A stretch of DNA of 47,665 bases from positions 1 through 47,665 of the forward strand of contig CALBAX010000036.1 in NCBI GenBank assembly GCA_937926875.1. Reading direction: 5' to 3'. Of the stretch, positions 43,911 to 47,665 are shown in pieces; position 1 is the first letter of the stretch; each line of letters opens with the position of its first letter. The notes under the pieces were generated by a model. It saw only the letters and a list, made by a program, of their open reading frames with translations. It did no database searches and was not told where the DNA came from. A program made the position numbers and the translations under genes. The stretch comes from an uncultured Desulfovibrio sp. Lineage in GTDB: Bacteria > Desulfobacterota > Desulfovibrionia > Desulfovibrionales > Desulfovibrionaceae.

Positions 43911-44690
43911 CTAGGCCGTGACCACCGTGCCCAGCGGTTCGCCATCCAGCAGGTAACGGCGCAGGCTGGAGGGCTGGCGGCCATCCAGGATCAGGGCCCG
44001 GGCGCAGCCTTCGTCCAGGGCATGCAGGCAGGATTGCACCTTGGGGATCATGCCGCCGTTGATGACACCGGCCTCGATGAGCCCGGCGATGCGGGCGCGG
44101 TCCAGGGAGGGGATCAGCTTCTTGTCCGCATCCAGGACGCCGGGCACATCGGAGATCAGCACGAAATAGTCGGCATGCAGGGCCCCGGCCACGGCTCCGG
44201 CCGCCGTGTCCGCATTGATGTTCAGGGCCTGGCCCTCGGGACCGGAGGCCACAGGCGCCACCACGGGCAAAAAGCCGCCGTCCAGCAGACAGGAGAGCAC
44301 AGAGGCATCGACCTTTTCCACATCGCCCACCAGACCCAGCACAGGATCCTTCACCCGTGCCCGCAGCAGGCCCGCATCACGCCCGGAAAGGCCCGCGGCC
44401 CGGGCGCCGTGCTGCAAAAAACGGCTGACCACGGTCTTGTTGACCTGGCCGCAAAGCACCATCTCCACAGCCTGCATGGTGTCGGCATCGGTCACGCGCA
44501 GGCCCTTCTCGAAACGGCTCTCGATGGCCAGACGGTTCAGCAGGGCGTTGATCTGGGGCCCGCCGCCATGCACCACCACCAGGTGCATGCTCTGCTGCAA
44601 AAAAGCCATGTCGTCGGCAAAGGCCGCGTTCAGTTCGTCCTTGTCCATGGCATGGCCGCCGTACTTGATGACAACAGTCTGGATGCTCAT
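43911..44690 (-). CDS. argB: Acetylglutamate kinase
   Basis: A 259-residue N-acetylglutamate kinase, the second step of arginine synthesis. Motifs: VIKYGGHAM near residue 7, VVVHGGGPQINALL near 38, LNINADTAAGAVAGAL near 167 and the lysine segment GGMIPKVQSCLHAL near 222. Length is that of the arginine-insensitive E. coli type (258), lacking the N-terminal helix of arginine-regulated kinases. AAGGAGAAG lies upstream. It is divergent from gltX. Its stop overlaps a hairpin. Confidence 0.94.
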   Translation of the reverse strand: MSIQTVVIKYGGHAMDKDELNAAFADDMAFLQQSMHLVVVHGGGPQINALLNRLAIESRFEKGLRVTDADTMQAVEMVLCGQVNKTVVSRFLQHGARAAGLSGRDAGLLRARVKDPVLGLVGDVEKVDASVLSCLLDGGFLPVVAPVASGPEGQALNINADTAAGAVAGALHADYFVLISDVPGVLDADKKLIPSLDRARIAGLIEAGVINGGMIPKVQSCLHALDEGCARALILDGRQPSSLRRYLLDGEPLGTVVTA

Positions 44691-44802
44691 ATCTTCTCCT
44701 TGAGGCACAGGCATGAAAACTTGCGGAGACCCGCTCCCCCCGCTGTAGCACCCCTGGCCGGGGAGGCGCAAGATGCCCGCCGCGCCCATGTGCTGCCCGC
44801 CA

Positions 44803-44831
44803 TTGCAAGGCGAGCGCATTGGGGTTATCCT
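44803..44831 (+). promoter_or_regulatory. Sigma-70 type promoter of gltX
   Basis: TTGCAA, 17 bp, TATCCT, 102 bp upstream of the gltX start. Confidence 0.55.
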
Positions 44832-44901
44832 GCCCTGCCTTGCGGCCGCAGGAAACACCGTCCCCGTGCTGCCTGCCCGCTCCCCTGACCGCCAAATCAC
44901 C

Positions 44902-44919
44902 TCGACGGCCTGCCGTCGA
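44902..44919 (+). promoter_or_regulatory. Hairpin just before the gltX ribosome site
   Basis: TCGACGG, CCTG loop, CCGTCGA, followed by GAAGGA. It could influence ribosome access or be coincidental. Confidence 0.35.
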
Positions 44920-44933
44920 CGAAGGACAGTACC

Positions 44934-46331
44934 ATGAATAAAGTCGTTACCCGTTTCGCGCCCAGCCCCACGGGCCATCTGCACATTGGCGGCGCGCGTA
45001 CCGCCATCTTCTGCTGGCTGCTGGCCCGCCACTTCGGCGGCGAGTTCCACCTGCGCATCGAGGACACCGACCTGCTGCGCTCCAAACAGGAGTACACCGA
45101 CTCCATCCTGGCTTCCATGCGCTGGCTGGGACTGGACTGGGACGGCCCCCTCAACTACCAGACCCAGCGCACCGAGCTGTACAACAGCTATGTGGACAAG
45201 CTGCTGGAGACCGGCCACGCCTACTGGTGCTCCTGCACCCCCGAGGAAGTGGAAGCCATGCGCGAAAAGGCCCGCGCCCAGGGCCTGAAGCCCCGCTACA
45301 ACGGCTGCTGCCGTGAACGCAACCTGGGCCCCGGCGAAGGCCGCTGCGTGCGCCTCAAGGCCCCCCAGGCAGGCAAGGTCGTGTTCGATGACATGGTCAA
45401 GGGCCGCATCGCCGTGGACGTGAGCGAACTGGACGACATGGTCATCCGTCGTGCCGACGGCATGCCCACCTACAACATGGCCGTGGTGGTGGACGATTAC
45501 GAGATGGGCATCACCCACGTCATCCGCGGTGATGACCATGTGTCCAACACCCCCCGCCAGATCCTCATTTACGAAGCCCTGGGCCTGCCCGTGCCCACCT
45601 TCGGCCATGTGCCCATGATCCTGGGCCCCGACCGCCAGAAGCTCTCCAAACGCCACGGCGCCCGTGCCGTCATCGAATACCAGAACGACGGCCTGCTGCC
45701 CCAGGCCCTGGTAAACTATCTGGTGCGCCTGGGCTGGTCCCACGGCGACCAGGAGATCTTCACCCGGGAAGAGCTCATCAAGTTCTTCGACGGTACCAGC
45801 CTCAACCCCGCTGCCGCCGCCTTCGACCCGGCCAAGCTGGAGTGGATCAACGCCCACTTCATGCGCGAGATGCCCCTGGACGAGCTGGCCAGGCTGGTGC
45901 GCCCCTTCGTGGAAAAAGCCGGTCTGCCCGCCGATGTCGCCGACGACAAGCTGGCCGCGCTGTGTCACATGTTCCGCGAGCGCGCCGGGGACCTCAAGGC
46001 CCTGGCCGAGTCCTTCCGTCCCCTGCTGGTCAGCGCCGACGAGCTGGCCTATGACGAAAAGGCCTGCACCAAGAACCTGACCGATGCCAGCAAGGCCCAC
46101 CTCAATGCCGTGGCCGAACTCTTTGCCGCCTGCGATCCCTTCGACGCTCCCGGCCTCGAAGCCGCCCTGCACGGCTACATCGAAGGCAACGGCCTCAAGT
46201 TCAAGGATGTGGCCCCGGCCCTGCGCACGGCCCTCATGGGCTTCATGGGCGGCCCCCACCTGCCCGAGATCATGGCTTTCCTGGGCAAGGACGCCAGCCT
46301 GGCCCGCATCCGCCGCGCCGCGGGCATGTAA
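44934..46331 (+). CDS. gltX: Glutamyl-tRNA synthetase
   Basis: A 465-residue class I synthetase charging tRNA-Glu. Signature PSPTGHLHIGGARTA at residue 10, the zinc-site-like CSC ... C near 98-128 (CSCTPEE, GCCRE), and the KMSKS-equivalent DRQKLSKRHGA near 232. The C-terminal anticodon-binding part is of usual length. GAAGGA lies upstream. Divergent from argB; followed by a bidirectional terminator. Confidence 0.96.
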   Translation: MNKVVTRFAPSPTGHLHIGGARTAIFCWLLARHFGGEFHLRIEDTDLLRSKQEYTDSILASMRWLGLDWDGPLNYQTQRTELYNSYVDKLLETGHAYWCSCTPEEVEAMREKARAQGLKPRYNGCCRERNLGPGEGRCVRLKAPQAGKVVFDDMVKGRIAVDVSELDDMVIRRADGMPTYNMAVVVDDYEMGITHVIRGDDHVSNTPRQILIYEALGLPVPTFGHVPMILGPDRQKLSKRHGARAVIEYQNDGLLPQALVNYLVRLGWSHGDQEIFTREELIKFFDGTSLNPAAAAFDPAKLEWINAHFMREMPLDELARLVRPFVEKAGLPADVADDKLAALCHMFRERAGDLKALAESFRPLLVSADELAYDEKACTKNLTDASKAHLNAVAELFAACDPFDAPGLEAALHGYIEGNGLKFKDVAPALRTALMGFMGGPHLPEIMAFLGKDASLARIRRAAGM

Positions 46332-46364
46332 GCCCTTTGACGGCCCCTGCGGGTACCTGAAAAC

Positions 46365-46403
46365 AAAAAAGCTGCCTCACGTCATCGTGAGGCAGCTTTT
46401 TTA
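46365..46403. terminator. Bidirectional terminator after gltX
   Basis: AAGCTGCCTCAC, GTCATC loop, GTGAGGCAGCTT with six A before and T-run after; serves gltX and the GNAT gene. Confidence 0.92.
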
Positions 46404-46547
46404 TCATCCATGGGACCACTCTGTCAGGGCAAGGCTTGTGCCGTCCTGCCTATCCCCTTTCCACGAGCCCGGGGGATCCGGGAAGACCAGACAGCCCCTG
46501 TGAGAAAGGGGGGCCGTCCTGCGGGCAGGCCCGCTCTCTCTTTCATC

Positions 46548-47210
46548 CTACAGGCTCCAGCTCTCCTTGCAGGCCACATAGAGCAGGTGTTCCATGTCCT
46601 GCCCGTAATACTGCTTGCTGAAGCGTCCGCACAGTTCCATGCCGTTACGCCGGGCCACCGCCAGAGACGGCATATTATCGTCTCTGATGCACGAAAAGAT
46701 TTCCGGCACACCCAGTACATCAAAAGCGAATTCCATGCACGCACGGGCCGATTCTGTGGCATATCCGTGGTGCCAGTATCTCTTTGCCAGCAGATAGCCC
46801 ACTTCCGGCACCTGCAACGTCCGGGGCGTGGCATCTATGCTCCCGCTGAGCAAAGCATGCGCCCCTGCCGCTTCTCCGGCCGGGGCCGATCCGTTTGCCT
46901 CGCCATCAGTCACAGCGGTACAGGCCGTCACCCCCGCACAGTCCTGCATGGTGATGCCGCACTGCCCGATCATTTCGCCCGTCTCCCGCAATTCCACGGC
47001 CAGGGCACCGTATCCCGGCACCGCATAGCGGGCCTGCTGGCGCCGCAGCCAGTCCCAGACTTCCCTGTCACTGAAGGCATGCCCGTAGGCATACATCACC
47101 CCGGCATCCTGCAAGTAACGGCACAGGGCCGGGAAATCCGCATCCGTCATGGGACGCAGGCAACAACGTTCTGTCATGATCTCCAGCATCGCTCCAGCTC
47201 CATCAGTCAT
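46548..47210 (-). CDS. GNAT family N-acetyltransferase (RimJ/RimL type)
   Basis: A 220-residue acetyltransferase. It starts with TERCCLRPMTDADFPAL, typical of RimJ/RimL-like GNATs, and has the acetyl-CoA region VGYLLAKRYWHHGYATESARACMEFAF near residue 136 and a C-terminal ARRNGMELCGRF segment near 190. An insert of about 40 residues (about 94-132), rich in Gly, Ala and Thr, splits the usual domain. Two internal Met (47189, 47177) are alternative starts. Composition is less GC-rich than its neighbours. Substrate unknown. Confidence 0.83.
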   Translation of the reverse strand: MTDGAGAMLEIMTERCCLRPMTDADFPALCRYLQDAGVMYAYGHAFSDREVWDWLRRQQARYAVPGYGALAVELRETGEMIGQCGITMQDCAGVTACTAVTDGEANGSAPAGEAAGAHALLSGSIDATPRTLQVPEVGYLLAKRYWHHGYATESARACMEFAFDVLGVPEIFSCIRDDNMPSLAVARRNGMELCGRFSKQYYGQDMEHLLYVACKESWSL

Positions 47211-47512
47211 ATCGTGCGGAGGGCAAAGTGCCCTGTTCTTGCGCGCTTGTCCATAAGGATTTCAGAACATATCCCAAATAGAGGCAAAGGGCTCACAGCC
47301 CCCAAAAAGAAATTTGCACCCGCAGACAAAGTGGGCATGCCTCTATGCGATCTGCCTGTCCGGCCCCGGCTATCCCCTGCCGTATGTCTCTGCCCTCGCG
47401 AGCCATACATTCAGCTTCTTGCCGTGCCATGACATGGCCTTGCGGGATGGCAGCGGCCCGGCCTCCCCGCGGGCTTCCCCATCTTTGCACAGGCCCACCG
47501 GCAAAAGTTTTT

Positions 47513-47572
47513 GGAAGGGTGGGGCACGGGGAGGGAGAACCTTTTTCCAAAAAGGTTTCCCTCCCCTCAAGC
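47513..47572 (+). repeat. Dispersed repeat family II, copy c
   Basis: AAAAGTTTTTGGAAGGGTGG lead, then a stem at 47528-47566 with arms GGGGAGGGAGAACC and GGTTTCCCTCCCC around T/A runs; one unpaired base. Confidence 0.8.
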
Positions 47573-47618
47573 TTTTCCCTTCTTCAACTCTTCAGGCGTC
47601 TGCCTGCCGTCCCCAAAC

Positions 47619-47644
47619 AAAAAAATCCCCGGCGGAGCGGGGAT
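47619..47644 (-). terminator. Rho-independent terminator for a gene beyond the right edge
   Basis: Minus strand: ATCCCC pairs with GGGGAT and is followed by a run of seven T. Nothing in the window on that side needs it. Confidence 0.7.
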
Positions 47645-47665
47645 AAAAAAAGACCCCCTCGCGCT

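Larger units (their letters stand above)
47211..47665. other. Repeat-containing region at the right edge
   Basis: About 455 bp without a gene. It holds a family II repeat (47513-47572) and a terminator-like hairpin (47619-47644) that should end a leftward gene lying outside the window. Confidence 0.6.

Overview
The window looks like chromosomal DNA of a sulfate-reducing deltaproteobacterium of the Desulfovibrio type. The reasons are the high GC content, a complete hdrCBA-flx cluster (NADH dehydrogenase/heterodisulfide reductase), an L-lactate permease, a fused TAXI-type TRAP permease, and Desulfovibrio-like short hairpin repeats between genes. Gut-associated Desulfovibrio (D. piger, D. fairfieldensis group) would fit, but the species cannot be fixed from the sequence alone. 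I recognise no rRNA, tRNA, CRISPR array, prophage or transposase.

Layout. 1-4182 (minus): a tight operon of a PcrA/UvrD helicase, ThiL and a class II aldolase. 4488-7693 (plus): an unknown gene coupled to a YtqB-type SAM methyltransferase, then a lactate permease. 8268-9316: agmatinase behind a sigma-54 promoter and a leader terminator. 9600-11841: an MgtE magnesium channel behind an unusually long leader holding four small ORFs with good Shine-Dalgarno sites. 12126-13679: cysteine synthase (minus) and a secreted NTF2-like protein. 13870-17995: a catabolic-looking operon of a mandelate-racemase-type enolase, a TAXI binding protein and a fused TRAP permease. A perfect 22-bp palindrome overlaps its promoter, and a GntR/HutC regulator lies at its far end. 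19241-19669: a tandem Mop protein. 20182-27414 (minus): hdrC-hdrB-hdrA-flxD/C-flxB-flxA. 27566-30578 (minus): aroQ, aroE, a periplasmic rhodanese and a class I aminotransferase. 30717-32568: a PEBP-like lipoprotein, a tandem HdeA-like protein and a cyclophilin. 32711-33910: mutY. 34210-41950 (plus): the nusA-infB region (rimP, nusA, ylxR, infB, then ylxP and nrnA after a repeat-filled gap). 42156-47210: a DMT-family transporter with a small partner protein, argB and gltX (divergent), and a GNAT acetyltransferase.

The genes link into a few themes. Lactate permease and Hdr-Flx belong to the energy metabolism of this group: lactate is an electron donor, and Hdr-Flx couples NADH oxidation to ferredoxin and a thiol/disulfide carrier. 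The TRAP-enolase-GntR set looks like a sugar-acid uptake and dehydration or racemisation module with its own repressor. The rest is housekeeping (translation, DNA repair, amino acid and cofactor synthesis).

The most unusual content is regulatory or intergenic. It comprises the small-ORF cascade before mgtE, the sigma-54 promoter that runs straight into a terminator before speB, a terminator in the rimP-nusA leader, two dispersed intergenic repeat families with conserved hairpins, and a 43-bp duplicate of the 3' end of infB placed just after the gene.
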